NCBI RefSeq assembly: GCF_004103755.1 | Contig: NZ_CP035283.1 | Location: 2,170,001 to 2,234,000 of the forward strand | Source: Caproiciproducens sp. NJN-50 | GTDB lineage: Bacteria; Bacillota; Clostridia; Oscillospirales; Acutalibacteraceae | Direction of reading: 5' to 3' | Length of the DNA stretch: 64,000 nt | Shown: piece by piece, positions 51,925-60,714 of the stretch | Layout of the letters: the number at the start of each line of letters is the position of its first letter | Numbering within the stretch: position 1 is the stretch's first letter | Made by a program: the position numbers and the translations under genes | Notes under the pieces: generated by a model | Seen by the model: the letters and a program-made list of their open reading frames with translations, nothing else | What the model was told of the DNA's origin: nothing | The model's database searches: none

Positions 51925-53706
51925 TTATGAATCGGATTCCCCTGGCCCGGATCTCCCCAGAATAAAAAACAGCAGGAACGGCGCGCAAAGGAAAATGGAA
52001 AACACGTACCGGAATTCGCAGTAGGTGGGGGCCGCGGCCATGGTGGACAGCCACAGGCCGGCAAGCGGCGCAACCGCGGCCAGTTTGCCGTATCTTCGGC
52101 GCGCCAGCGCGTAAACCGCCAAAAACGCCGTCAGCCAGACCGCCACGCCGATATTATTGCTCATCCCCGTCGGTGCGAAATGCTCCAGATCGTCGTTCCA
52201 GTTTTCAATGTAAGGCTTTAAGCTCACCCCTGTCAGTGTTCCGAACAGATTATACGGAACGATTCCGTACGTCTCGTCTCCCCAGGGAGTGATTCCGGGC
52301 GCCACAACCCAGTTTCCGGTGCCGATGTGCCAGTACCCCAGCGTCAGCATCAGATGTGCAACCGCGTACTCCTTTCCATTTTTGACGAGCATGCCCGCCC
52401 AATCCTGAAAGAATTCCCGCTTGTTCCGCGCCAGGTACGTATAATCGAATTTATGGCTGAATTTGACCGGATCCACCGTAAACGGATTATAGGACGCTTT
52501 GATGGCTTCGATCGGCATCATTCGGTTCAGAAAAGTCCTCTCCCGCTCCGACATCCGCCCGTCTTTCGCGGCGACCCGCGCCATCTGCTGCAGCGGAACG
52601 CCAACCGACTCGTCAAACCGGTTTTGCGGGATGCCCGCCGCGCGGTACACCGGGCCCTGAATGACCAGAATGGCAGCGAGGACGGCAAGCAGCGCAGGCC
52701 CGATTCTTTTGATCCGGACGCGGCAGAAAACGGCCAGCATCACAAATGAGAACAGAAGAACATAGACCCCGTTGTTGCGCAGAAAGGCAACGGCAAAGGA
52801 AATCAGCGCAAAATGGATCATCCCTCCCCGGGTCAACAGGTTTTTCCCCCGCTTTTCCGCCGTATCCGCGAAAAAAAGAGTCAATAAAAGCATCGCGCCG
52901 CCAAACAAGACGTCTTTCCACATGGTGACCGCATATTTTCCGTAAATGGGATTCAAACCAAAAAACAGCGCCGTCACCCACAGATACGGCATGGGACAGC
53001 CACGCCTGCGGCACCAGTACAGCGCATACCCCAGGACGGACGCCATCAGCAGCATCTGCGTCAGAGAGTACAGCGCCACGCCGCGGTTGATGCTCCCCAG
53101 CAAACCGCCGGCCCAATAGAAGATGCGCAGAAAAAGCTGATAAAGTACCGGCTGCTGATTGTTGACCGGCGCCCACCCGGCCGCCCTGACCAGACAGGCA
53201 AAGGAATCCCCTGTCATCAGCCCCGGGTAATAAGTCAGGAAATACGGCAGCCACGCCGCCGCCAAAAGGGCGCTCCACAGCGCCCAGGAGGCAAGCCGGC
53301 TCCGGAAATCGGCCGGAGCCGGATGTTTTGCCACAGGAAACGGATGAAGCGCCAAAAAGCGGAACAGGGACAGGACCGCCGCCCAAACTAACAGGCACAA
53401 TCCGGCAAACGGAAAAACATCATTTTTCCCAATCCCTGCGAAAGCGGGGGGCTGGACCATAATGCGCGATCCGACCAAAAACATGGCGGATATTGCCGCC
53501 GAAAAGGCTCCGGAACAAAAAAGGGTCCTGCGGTCTCCATACCCGGCCGTATACCTGATGCAGGCCGCAGCTCCCGCGGCCGCCAAAAGCCATGGCAGCC
53601 AGTGCCGGTACCAGACACCGAACACGCTGAAAGCCGCGGAGGTAAGGACAGCCCCCGCCGCCACACAAAACCAGACCTGACTTCTCACGTGGCGCAGCCA
53701 GTTCAT
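51925..53706 (-). CDS. Large polytopic membrane protein, DUF6020/GT-C-like
   Basis: A 593-residue protein with about 12 hydrophobic segments. An extracytoplasmic loop after segment five has YYPGLMTGDSFACLVRAAGW and NNQQPVLYQLFLRIF, and a second one carries GKYAVTMWKDVLFGG. The Asp and the QQP region resemble the DUF6020 family, which is related to GT-C glycosyltransferases using lipid-linked sugars. A sugar transfer role is inferred only. The gene stands alone. Confidence 0.78.
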   Translation of the reverse strand: MNWLRHVRSQVWFCVAAGAVLTSAAFSVFGVWYRHWLPWLLAAAGAAACIRYTAGYGDRRTLFCSGAFSAAISAMFLVGSRIMVQPPAFAGIGKNDVFPFAGLCLLVWAAVLSLFRFLALHPFPVAKHPAPADFRSRLASWALWSALLAAAWLPYFLTYYPGLMTGDSFACLVRAAGWAPVNNQQPVLYQLFLRIFYWAGGLLGSINRGVALYSLTQMLLMASVLGYALYWCRRRGCPMPYLWVTALFFGLNPIYGKYAVTMWKDVLFGGAMLLLTLFFADTAEKRGKNLLTRGGMIHFALISFAVAFLRNNGVYVLLFSFVMLAVFCRVRIKRIGPALLAVLAAILVIQGPVYRAAGIPQNRFDESVGVPLQQMARVAAKDGRMSERERTFLNRMMPIEAIKASYNPFTVDPVKFSHKFDYTYLARNKREFFQDWAGMLVKNGKEYAVAHLMLTLGYWHIGTGNWVVAPGITPWGDETYGIVPYNLFGTLTGVSLKPYIENWNDDLEHFAPTGMSNNIGVAVWLTAFLAVYALARRRYGKLAAVAPLAGLWLSTMAAAPTYCEFRYVFSIFLCAPFLLFFILGRSGPGESDS

Positions 53707-53804
53707 TCTCTTTATCCCCTTCCCTGATTTTGGTTTATCTTATTAGCATGTTCTGGCATATAGCGAATATGTATGTGCCAACCGCGTTCCTTCTATTTCC
53801 AAAA

Positions 53805-54638
53805 TCATCGTTCCGGCGAAAGAATCAACTTTTCAATGGCCTGCGCCACGCCGTCCTCCTCGTTTGTGCTGGTCACATAATCGGCCTGCCGGAAAAGGCC
53901 CGGTTCGGCGTTCCCCATCGCGATGCCAAGCCCCGCAAACCGCAGCATGCTTCTGTCATTGTCCCCGTCTCCGAACGCCGCGACCCGTCCGGGCTCAATT
54001 CCGAGGATATGGCAGAGGTGAAGCAGGCCATCCCCCTTGCTGGCTTCCGCGTCGTTGATCTCAAGGTTGACGGACCCGGAGGACGTCACGGAGTACGGCC
54101 CCATTGCCAGGACCTCCCTCGCCAGCCGTTCTTTCTCCAGAGCGGGGACATAGGGAACATTCACCTTTTCGAGCGGAGCCCCCTTCCGCTCCAGAAAATC
54201 CGGGAGGCTGCCGACAAACGTCTGGGAAGCGTCAATATAGCGGAAAAAGCGATCCGGAAGACCGGCTCCGCGGAGCGCCGGCAATGCCGCGGCGTCCGCA
54301 TAGGAAACCCCGCCGCAGTACGCTTCCACAAAAAAGCCACCCGACGCAAAAAAGCGGACGATCCTCAGGGATGCATCCAATGCCATCGGGCGGGAATACA
54401 CGACGGACCGGTTTTTGAGGTCGACGACGCTCGCGCCGTTGGAAGTCAGGACATATCTGGTTCCGGGCAGCTGAAGCAGCTCGTCCGGCACCATTTTGGC
54501 AACCCGCCCCGTGGCAGGTACGACCCGGATTCCCAGGGAAGCTGCCGCCTTCAGCGATCCCAGCGTGCGCGGCGATATGGTCTTGTCGTCCCGGAGAACC
54601 GTGCCGTCCAGATCGAAGGCAATCAGTTGAAACCTCAT
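53805..54638 (-). CDS. Cof-type HAD hydrolase
   Basis: A 277-residue phosphatase of HAD subfamily IIB. Motif I is LIAFDLDGTVLRDD (nucleophile Asp), motif II VLTSNGAS, and motif IV AAFGDGDNDRSMLRFAGLGIAM. Enzymes of this group act on sugar phosphates or flavin nucleotides. ATG 54638 overlaps the flavodoxin stop as ATGA, so the two are coupled. Confidence 0.9.
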   Translation of the reverse strand: MRFQLIAFDLDGTVLRDDKTISPRTLGSLKAAASLGIRVVPATGRVAKMVPDELLQLPGTRYVLTSNGASVVDLKNRSVVYSRPMALDASLRIVRFFASGGFFVEAYCGGVSYADAAALPALRGAGLPDRFFRYIDASQTFVGSLPDFLERKGAPLEKVNVPYVPALEKERLAREVLAMGPYSVTSSGSVNLEINDAEASKGDGLLHLCHILGIEPGRVAAFGDGDNDRSMLRFAGLGIAMGNAEPGLFRQADYVTSTNEEDGVAQAIEKLILSPER

Positions 54639-55159
54639 CGCGGAACCTTTTCCCATTCCGTCATCCGCTCCGCAAATTCCTTCATTTTTTCTTTTGAAAG
54701 GCTGACATAATCTGTTTTTCCGTCAGTTTGCTCGCCCTGCGACTTTAAAAATCTGTTCAGAAGCAATTTGGAGATGTTCCGCTCCAAAAAATTCATTTTT
54801 GTAAAATAGATTGCTCCTCCCGGCGCACAAAAGGAAGTGAGATGGCCGGCAAGCTCAGCCGGAAACCCGCTCTCCAGATACCGGCGGATCTCCGCTTCCT
54901 CCCGGGACAGGCAGGTTAAATAAATTCCAAGCGGCTTTTGAAGAAGGATGCCCAAATATCTCTTGCAGTAACTGCGGACTTCCTGTTGAATCTGGCCGCC
55001 GTAAACAGAGCTGCCCAGAATGACGCAGTCGAAAGGCGAAGGGTCGACCGTGCGTTTTTTCAAATCAACAATCTCAGCTCCATTCAACATCTGTTGGAGC
55101 CAACCGGCGCATTCGGCAGCCGAACCGTGGGTGCTGGAATAAGCAATCATAGTCTCCAT
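54635..55159 (-). CDS. Flavodoxin-domain protein (HemG-like)
   Basis: A 174-residue flavodoxin-like protein: the FMN phosphate loop is AYSSTHGSAAECAGWLQ, followed by DCVILGSSVYGGQIQ. It resembles menaquinone-dependent protoporphyrinogen oxidase-like proteins, but with no haem genes near, a general flavodoxin role is as likely. The ATG at 55150 is also possible. Confidence 0.85.
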   Translation of the reverse strand: METMIAYSSTHGSAAECAGWLQQMLNGAEIVDLKKRTVDPSPFDCVILGSSVYGGQIQQEVRSYCKRYLGILLQKPLGIYLTCLSREEAEIRRYLESGFPAELAGHLTSFCAPGGAIYFTKMNFLERNISKLLLNRFLKSQGEQTDGKTDYVSLSKEKMKEFAERMTEWEKVPR

Positions 55160-55212
55160 CCTGTTTTCACACTCTTTTCCATCCTTGAATTTGCGCGGCG
55201 CTGCGTAAAATT

Positions 55213-55232
55213 GGAATTGATAAATCAATTCC
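55213..55232. repeat. Perfect palindrome in the flavodoxin upstream region
   Basis: GGAATTGAT, AA, ATCAATTCC: nine-base arms, perfect. Located 54 bp upstream of the flavodoxin start, in the size range of a dimeric repressor operator. Confidence 0.55.
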
Positions 55233-55310
55233 GCATGGATAAGCTAATGTCGGCAGAGAAAATATCGTATTTTTCAAAACATGCTTTTCGCATGGATATT
55301 TTTCCTGTTA

Positions 55311-55341
55311 GGGCGGGCCGAAAGCCCGCCCGGTCTTTTTT
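55311..55341 (+). terminator. Orphan rho-independent terminator
   Basis: GGGCGGGC pairs with GCCCGCCC, followed by GGTCTTTTTTC. No plus-strand gene ends here. The 312-bp divergent gap 55160-55471 otherwise holds the palindrome, this hairpin and the exporter promoter. Confidence 0.75.
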
Positions 55342-55407
55342 CTTGCCTTTATTGATTGTAACGGGTAAAAAATCCGATGTCAAGAAATACTCCCCACGAC
55401 ATATCCA

Positions 55408-55436
55408 TTTACAGATTTCGCATATCGTGTTATACT
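55408..55436 (+). promoter_or_regulatory. Promoter of the DMT exporter gene
   Basis: TTTACA (55408-55413), 17-bp spacer, TATACT (55431-55436), 36 bp before the start codon. Confidence 0.7.
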
Positions 55437-55471
55437 GTTATGCAATTGTTGGAAACACGAGGTCTGTATCA

Positions 55472-56446
55472 TTGAAAAAAGGGTATCTTTACATTCTTCT
55501 CGCTACATTTCTTTTCAGCACAATGGAAATCGCCTTAAAACTGACCGCTGGGAACTTCAACGCAGTCCAGCTCACTTTCCTCCGCTTTTTGATCGGCTCG
55601 CTGATTCTGCTGCCTCCGGCTCTCAAGCAGCTGAAACGGAAAAGACTTTCCCTGCGCGCCGGAGATTTCGCTTTTTTCGCGCTGACCGGCCTGATCTGTG
55701 TCGACATCAGCATGATTCTATACCAGATGGCGGTGCTGTACGCGCCCGCCTCCACCGTCGCCGTTTTATTCAGCTGCAATTCGGTGTTCCTGATACTGTT
55801 CGCCTTTTTCATGCTGGGTGAAAAAATCCGGCTGAATACTGCGGTCTGCATCGTTCTGAGCCTGCTTGGAATGGCGGTTATGATCAATCCGTTCCATTTT
55901 GCGGGCGGAGCGGCCGGCACCGTCCTTTCGCTTGCCGCCGCCGTTGCTTTCGCGCTCTACAGCGCAATCGGGCGCTTCAGAAGCGCCCGATACGGCGGGG
56001 TCGTAATGACCTGTTTCAGTTTTTTGTTCGGGTGCGCGGAAATGCTGGCGCTGATTTCCCTCACTCATCTTCGCCCCGTGAGCCTGTTCCTGCGGAATGC
56101 GGGCCTTGCACAGTTTGCGGACGTCCCGGTCTTCTCCGGCATAAGCATCCCGTCCCTGCCGGGTCTCGCCTATGTCGGTATTTTCGTGACCGGCTGCGGT
56201 TTCGCCTTTTATTTTCTCGCAATCGAAACCGCCGGGGCCTCGAAAGCCGCGCTGGTTTTTTTCTGCAAGCCTGTGCTTGCCCCTCTGTTTTCCCTCGCTG
56301 TTCTCGGAGAACCGATCACACTGCAGATGGTTGCCGGAATCGTCCTGATTGTGGTCGGGTCGTTTATCACGTTCCTCCCGGAAACAGCACTGCACAGACA
56401 TGCGGTTCCAGCGAAAACCGCCATCCAGAGGCCGCCGGATGACTGA
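55472..56446 (+). CDS. DMT-superfamily (EamA) transporter
   Basis: A 324-residue membrane protein with ten predicted helices in two EamA halves: TFLFSTMEIALKLTAGNFNA and TFLRFLIGSLILLPPAL in the first, TGCGFAFYFLAIETAGASKA and PVLAPLFSLAVLGEPIT in the second. EamA proteins usually export amino acids or related metabolites. The start is TTG 55472 behind GAGGT; the frame is open far upstream but over the terminator and promoter. Substrate unknown. Confidence 0.88.
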   Translation: MKKGYLYILLATFLFSTMEIALKLTAGNFNAVQLTFLRFLIGSLILLPPALKQLKRKRLSLRAGDFAFFALTGLICVDISMILYQMAVLYAPASTVAVLFSCNSVFLILFAFFMLGEKIRLNTAVCIVLSLLGMAVMINPFHFAGGAAGTVLSLAAAVAFALYSAIGRFRSARYGGVVMTCFSFLFGCAEMLALISLTHLRPVSLFLRNAGLAQFADVPVFSGISIPSLPGLAYVGIFVTGCGFAFYFLAIETAGASKAALVFFCKPVLAPLFSLAVLGEPITLQMVAGIVLIVVGSFITFLPETALHRHAVPAKTAIQRPPDD

Positions 56447-56470
56447 CGCGGCCGCCTTTCGCTCTCTCAG

Positions 56471-56501
56471 AGGCCGTCCACTTTCGGGCGGCCTATTTTG
56501 G
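56471..56501 (+). terminator. Terminator of the DMT exporter gene
   Basis: AGGCCGTCC pairs with GGGCGGCCT (one G-U), followed by ATTTTGG. Confidence 0.75.
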
Positions 56502-56562
56502 GTCCATTTGCACTCGTGAGGATGGATTCTCATATGATTCTCATAAGAAATATGAAAAAAGA

Positions 56563-56590
56563 TTGAAATCGGTAACAATTGATTTATAAT
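56563..56590 (+). promoter_or_regulatory. Promoter of the MBOAT-SGNH pair
   Basis: TTGAAA (56563-56568), 16-bp spacer, TATAAT (56585-56590). A CCGGCC/GGCCGG hairpin (56616-56636) follows just before the ribosome site. Confidence 0.65.
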
Positions 56591-56654
56591 TACATGGTTA
56601 AATAAGAGATATACACCGGCCGGACGAGAGGGCCGGATTTAGGAGGCAATCTTT

Positions 56655-58136
56655 TTGTCATTCGTATCCATCCAGTTTCTCCTGTTCTTCCCCGTTGTTA
56701 CCCTCGTCTATTTTGCCCTTCCGCATAAGCTGCGGTGGTTTTGGCTGTTTTGCGCCAGTTATTTTTTTTACATGAGCTGGAATCCCGCTTACGGCCTTTT
56801 GCTTGCCGTTTCCACCGCCATCACGTATTTGAGCGGTCTTCTGATTGGAAAGGCGGAGCGCCTTTCCGACAAGGAGAAGGCCGTGAAAAGGAAAAAGCTG
56901 TGGGTTGCGGCAAGCTTTGCTCTGAATCTCGGCATCCTGATCATCTTTAAATATCTGAATTTCTTTGACGAGATCTATATCGGCATCACTTCGTTCCTGG
57001 GAATGCCGGCCGGGCCCATGAAGTTCGACCTGCTGCTTCCGGTCGGCATCTCCTTTTACACCTTTCAGGCACTCAGCTATACGGTGGATGTCTATCGCGG
57101 GGACCTGAAACCGGAACGGCATTTCGGGAAATACGCCCTTTTTGTCTCCTTTTTCCCCCAGCTTGTTGCCGGGCCGATAGAAAAATCAAAAGATCTTCTT
57201 CACCAGTTCAGCGAAGTACACCGGTTTGATTACGACCAGGCCAGACGCGGCTTGCTGCTGATGCTGTGGGGATATTTTCAAAAGGTCGTCGTTGCCGACC
57301 GGCTTGGCGAGCTGGTCAACACGGTCTACAGCAGTCCCGGCAAATACGGCGGGGCCGAGGTCGCCCTTGCCAGCATTTTCTTTGCCTTTCAGATTTACTG
57401 CGACTTCGGCGGCTATTCCAACATTGCGATCGGAGCCGCGCAGGTGCTCGGCTTTTCCCTGACGACCAATTTCAACCGCCCCTATTTTTCCCTTTCCATC
57501 AAGGAGTTCTGGCGCCGTTGGCACATCACGCTCGGCGCCTGGTTTCGCGACTATCTTTACATCCCTCTGGGCGGGAACCGCTGCTCTCTCGCCCGGCGCT
57601 GTTTGAACCTGTTCATCGTTTTCGCCGTTTGCGGCCTCTGGCACGGCGCTTCTTTTACTTTTGTCATCTGGGGAACCCTGCACGGCCTGTATCAGATTTT
57701 CGGCCTGCTGTTGAAACCAGCGCGTCAAAGGGCGGCCGGAATTCTGAAAATCGACCCGGACTCGCGTCCAAACCGTTTTCTGCGGGCCGTTTTCACTTTT
57801 ATTCTGACAGATTTCGCCTGGATCTTTTTCCGTGCCGACACGGTGCAGGACGCCTTCGCGTTGATCGGCGACCTGTTCCGTCCTTCGGATCTTTCAAATG
57901 GGGGCATTTTCACTCTCGGGTTGACGGCGCCTGAATTCTTCACTGCTCTGGCCGGCATCGCCATCATTCTGGCCGTGGATGTTCTGAGCCTGAAAACCGA
58001 CCTGAGGGCCCGGCTGCTCAAAAAGAAGCCCGCTTTCCGTTGGGCCGCCTATCTTTCCGCCGCCCTCGTCATTTTGATTTTCGGGATTTACGGATCCCAG
58101 TATACGGCTCAGCAATTTATTTACTTCCAATTCTGA
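56655..58136 (+). CDS. MBOAT-family O-acyltransferase (AlgI/DltB-like)
   Basis: A 493-residue membrane protein with about ten helices. It has the AlgI-type signatures LLPVGISFYTFQALSYTVDV, FPQLVAGPIEK and the catalytic histidine in GLWHGASFTFVIWGTLHGL. These proteins pass acyl groups, usually acetyl, through the membrane to a partner that modifies an exported polymer. The next gene is such a partner. TTG 56655 start with AGGAGG. No alginate or dlt genes lie nearby, so the polymer is unknown. Confidence 0.92.
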   Translation: MSFVSIQFLLFFPVVTLVYFALPHKLRWFWLFCASYFFYMSWNPAYGLLLAVSTAITYLSGLLIGKAERLSDKEKAVKRKKLWVAASFALNLGILIIFKYLNFFDEIYIGITSFLGMPAGPMKFDLLLPVGISFYTFQALSYTVDVYRGDLKPERHFGKYALFVSFFPQLVAGPIEKSKDLLHQFSEVHRFDYDQARRGLLLMLWGYFQKVVVADRLGELVNTVYSSPGKYGGAEVALASIFFAFQIYCDFGGYSNIAIGAAQVLGFSLTTNFNRPYFSLSIKEFWRRWHITLGAWFRDYLYIPLGGNRCSLARRCLNLFIVFAVCGLWHGASFTFVIWGTLHGLYQIFGLLLKPARQRAAGILKIDPDSRPNRFLRAVFTFILTDFAWIFFRADTVQDAFALIGDLFRPSDLSNGGIFTLGLTAPEFFTALAGIAIILAVDVLSLKTDLRARLLKKKPAFRWAAYLSAALVILIFGIYGSQYTAQQFIYFQF

Positions 58137-58148
58137 GGGGAACCGATT

Positions 58149-59189
58149 TTGAAAAAACTGATTTGCAAGGGATTCCTGTTTTTGTCCGTTATCGCGTTCA
58201 TATTGGCCTCTTTCTCCAGCGTTTTCATCTACAAAATCGATCACCGCGGAAAGCTGCTGGAGGGACTTTACCATTCGGAGGATCCATACGACGTGGTCCT
58301 GATGGGATCGAGCCACATGAACGGCGGAATCGATCCAAACGTTCTGTGGAAGCAGTACGGAATCACAAGTTTCAATTACGCGACCGGCGGTCAGCCGATC
58401 GACGTTACGTATTATCTGCTGCAGGAAGTGCTGAAAAAACACACTCCTTCCGTCGTCGTGGTCGATCTCTATTATCTCGGTATGACGACCGAGTACGGGG
58501 CGACGGGATTTACCAGCAACGCCCTCGACAACATGCGGTTTTCCTGGAACAAGCTGAAAGCCATTGGCAGCTGCACTCCGCCGGAGGAATGGATCAATTT
58601 TCTTCTGCCGACGCTGAAATACCATTTTCGCTGGTCCTCCCTGACCGCCTCCGATTTTACATATGACAGCTCCGATATTTATTACCTGAAAGGGTTCAGC
58701 GCCGGTACGCAGCAGTATGGGAAAGAAGATATCTCTTATGCGGACACGGACAAGAAAGCGGATATTCCTGAAAAGAACCTCTCTTATTTTTACAAATTCA
58801 TCGAGCTCGCCAAGGAAAAGGGATTCCAGCTGGTTTTTGTCAACATGCCGTGCGACTACACCGAGTCTGATCAGTCGGACGGATGGGTGAATGACTGCGA
58901 AGCAATGTTTAACACCGTCGCCGATCTGTCTCAAAAGGAGAATGTTCCTTTTGTGGACCTCTGCGACCAGATGGACGAAATAGGGCTGGACTTCGCAAAG
59001 GATATGAATAACTCCGGCCATCTCAACGTCTGGGGCGCGTACAAGACCAGCTCCTATTTCGGCAGCTATCTGAAAGAGAATTACACCCTCTCCGACCGGC
59101 GGAGCGACGCGGAGCTCGCGGCGCGCTGGAACGAGGATTACAGCCATTCCCTCGCAGCCTCCGTCGAGAATGGAACAGCGGGGACGTAA
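58149..59189 (+). CDS. SGNH-like partner of the MBOAT protein (AlgJ/DltD-like)
   Basis: A 346-residue protein with an N-terminal membrane anchor (about 7-28) and an extracytoplasmic SGNH-type domain. Block I is VVLMGSSHMNGGIDP (Ser and His as in DltD and AlgX) and the distal catalytic pair is in NNSGHLNVWGA. It lies 12 bp after the MBOAT gene. Likely it receives the acyl group and transfers it to a surface glycan. TTG start at 58149 behind GAGGGGAA. Confidence 0.87.
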   Translation: MKKLICKGFLFLSVIAFILASFSSVFIYKIDHRGKLLEGLYHSEDPYDVVLMGSSHMNGGIDPNVLWKQYGITSFNYATGGQPIDVTYYLLQEVLKKHTPSVVVVDLYYLGMTTEYGATGFTSNALDNMRFSWNKLKAIGSCTPPEEWINFLLPTLKYHFRWSSLTASDFTYDSSDIYYLKGFSAGTQQYGKEDISYADTDKKADIPEKNLSYFYKFIELAKEKGFQLVFVNMPCDYTESDQSDGWVNDCEAMFNTVADLSQKENVPFVDLCDQMDEIGLDFAKDMNNSGHLNVWGAYKTSSYFGSYLKENYTLSDRRSDAELAARWNEDYSHSLAASVENGTAGT

Positions 59190-59195
59190 AATCTG

Positions 59196-60452
59196 TTAAA
59201 GCGCACTGACGAGAAGCGCCAGATTTAAAGCAGTGACGATTCCCCCCGTGGTCCAGAGCAGGACGCGGTCCATGGGCGAATTGACGTATTTGCCCATGAC
59301 CCTTTTGGATGAAGTCAGATAGACCTGCGTAAAAATCGTAATCGGAAGCTGAACGCTTAAAAGCATCTGGGAATAGATCAGCCCCTGGAAGGGGGAAGAA
59401 ATCAGGAAAATCACCGCCGCCGCGGGCACCATGGTCAGCAGGACGCCGGCTTTGGAGTGGCTGTCCGAAATATCGTACGGCTCCGAAAAAATTCCGGCGA
59501 AGATGCTTCCGCCCGCCATGCCCGCCGTGATGCTGGAAGAAATCCCCGCGAACAAAAGCGCCAGCGCGAAGACAATGGAAGCCGCGTTTCCCAGAAGAGG
59601 GCGAAGCATCTCCTGCGCCTGATCCAGTTCGTCCACCTGCTGCGAATGCTGGAAAAAAGTCGCCGCGGCCGTCAGAATCATCGCGCTGTTGATCGCCCAG
59701 CCGATCAGCATGGAAAACAGCGTATCTCCAAACTCATATTTGAGCTGCCTGCGGATCACAGTTTCGTCCTGAAGGTTCCATTGGCGGCTTTGAATGACCT
59801 CGGAATGCAGGAACAGATTATGCGGCATCACAACCGCACCGAGCACGCTCATGATGACCGGCATGGAGCCGGCGGGAAAAGCCGGGGTCACCCAGCCGAT
59901 CCCCGCGGCGGTCCAATCGACACGCACCATATGCAGCTCATAAACAAAGGCAAATCCAATCAGCGAAACAAAGGCGATGATGATCTTTTCAATTTTCCGA
60001 TAGGAATTTGTAAACTGAAGCCAGAGGACAAACACAAGGACCAAAATGGCTCCGGCTTTGACCGGAAGGCCGAACAGCATCTGCAGGGCGATGGCGCCGC
60101 CGAGCAGCTCCGCCATCGCCGTGGAAACGGCGGCGCCCATCGCGCTGATCAGGATGACGTTTTTCAGCGCGGCCGGAAGGTATTCCGTCGCCGCCTCCGA
60201 CAGGCACTTCCCCGTAACGATGCCGAGGTGAGCCGCATTATGCTGAAGCAGAATCAGCATCAGCGTGGAAAGCGTAACCATCCACAAAAGGCCATACCCG
60301 TACCCGGACCCGGCCGCGATATTGGAAGCCCAGTTTCCCGGGTCGATAAACCCAACCGTGACCAGCATCCCGGGACCGATATAACGAAAGAAGTCAATCG
60401 CCGTCAGCCTGGGGTGATGATTCCCTGAAAACCATTTGGAAAAAAGATGCAT
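59196..60452 (-). CDS. mntH: Nramp-family divalent metal transporter (MntH)
   Basis: A 418-residue proton-coupled Mn2+/Fe2+ importer of eleven helices. The metal site shows DPGNW in helix 1 and VVMPHNLFLHSEVIQSRQW in helix 6 (Met and His). A promoter-like TTGAAG/TATAGT pair lies 17-45 bp upstream of the ATG, and AAGGAGG is the ribosome site. No MntR box or yybP-type riboswitch was recognised. Confidence 0.93.
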   Translation of the reverse strand: MHLFSKWFSGNHHPRLTAIDFFRYIGPGMLVTVGFIDPGNWASNIAAGSGYGYGLLWMVTLSTLMLILLQHNAAHLGIVTGKCLSEAATEYLPAALKNVILISAMGAAVSTAMAELLGGAIALQMLFGLPVKAGAILVLVFVLWLQFTNSYRKIEKIIIAFVSLIGFAFVYELHMVRVDWTAAGIGWVTPAFPAGSMPVIMSVLGAVVMPHNLFLHSEVIQSRQWNLQDETVIRRQLKYEFGDTLFSMLIGWAINSAMILTAAATFFQHSQQVDELDQAQEMLRPLLGNAASIVFALALLFAGISSSITAGMAGGSIFAGIFSEPYDISDSHSKAGVLLTMVPAAAVIFLISSPFQGLIYSQMLLSVQLPITIFTQVYLTSSKRVMGKYVNSPMDRVLLWTTGGIVTALNLALLVSAL

Positions 60453-60503
60453 AACCAGCCTCCTTCTGTTTAACTATACACTCTTTCAGGCTTTCCTTCA
60501 AGC

Positions 60504-60534
60504 ACAAAACGGCCCCGCCCAACCGGGCGGGGCC
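60504..60534 (-). terminator. Terminator of the 35-residue peptide gene
   Basis: GGCCCCGCCC pairs with GGGCGGGGCC around four bases, then GTTTTGTG on the minus strand. Confidence 0.8.
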
Positions 60535-60549
60535 ATAGCTTTGCCGGAT

Positions 60550-60657
60550 TCAGTTGTTTTTGTTCAGACCGACGGCATTCAGGACGATCGTTCCGATCCC
60601 GCAGATGGTCACAACAATTCCGACGACAAGACCGGATATGCTGAGTCCCTTCGACAT
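60550..60657 (-). CDS. Small single-pass membrane peptide, 35 residues
   Basis: ATG 60657 follows AGAGGTGATTTTA. The product is one hydrophobic helix (LSISGLVVGIVVTICGIGTI) with a polar LNKNN tail. A strong terminator follows the stop, so this is a full small expression unit. Similar one-helix peptides are common in Clostridia without known role. It lies between the metal transporter and a secreted lipoprotein. Confidence 0.7.
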   Translation of the reverse strand: MSKGLSISGLVVGIVVTICGIGTIVLNAVGLNKNN

Positions 60658-60714
60658 TAAAATCACCTCTGGTCCATTTTACCCCAAAATAGATCCGGTG
60701 TGCAAGGCTTGCGG

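Noticed and set aside
57894..59147. 417-residue minus-strand frame opposite the MBOAT-SGNH pair
   Set aside because: The plus strand carries the MBOAT histidine motif and the SGNH motifs; the opposite frame shows no family features.
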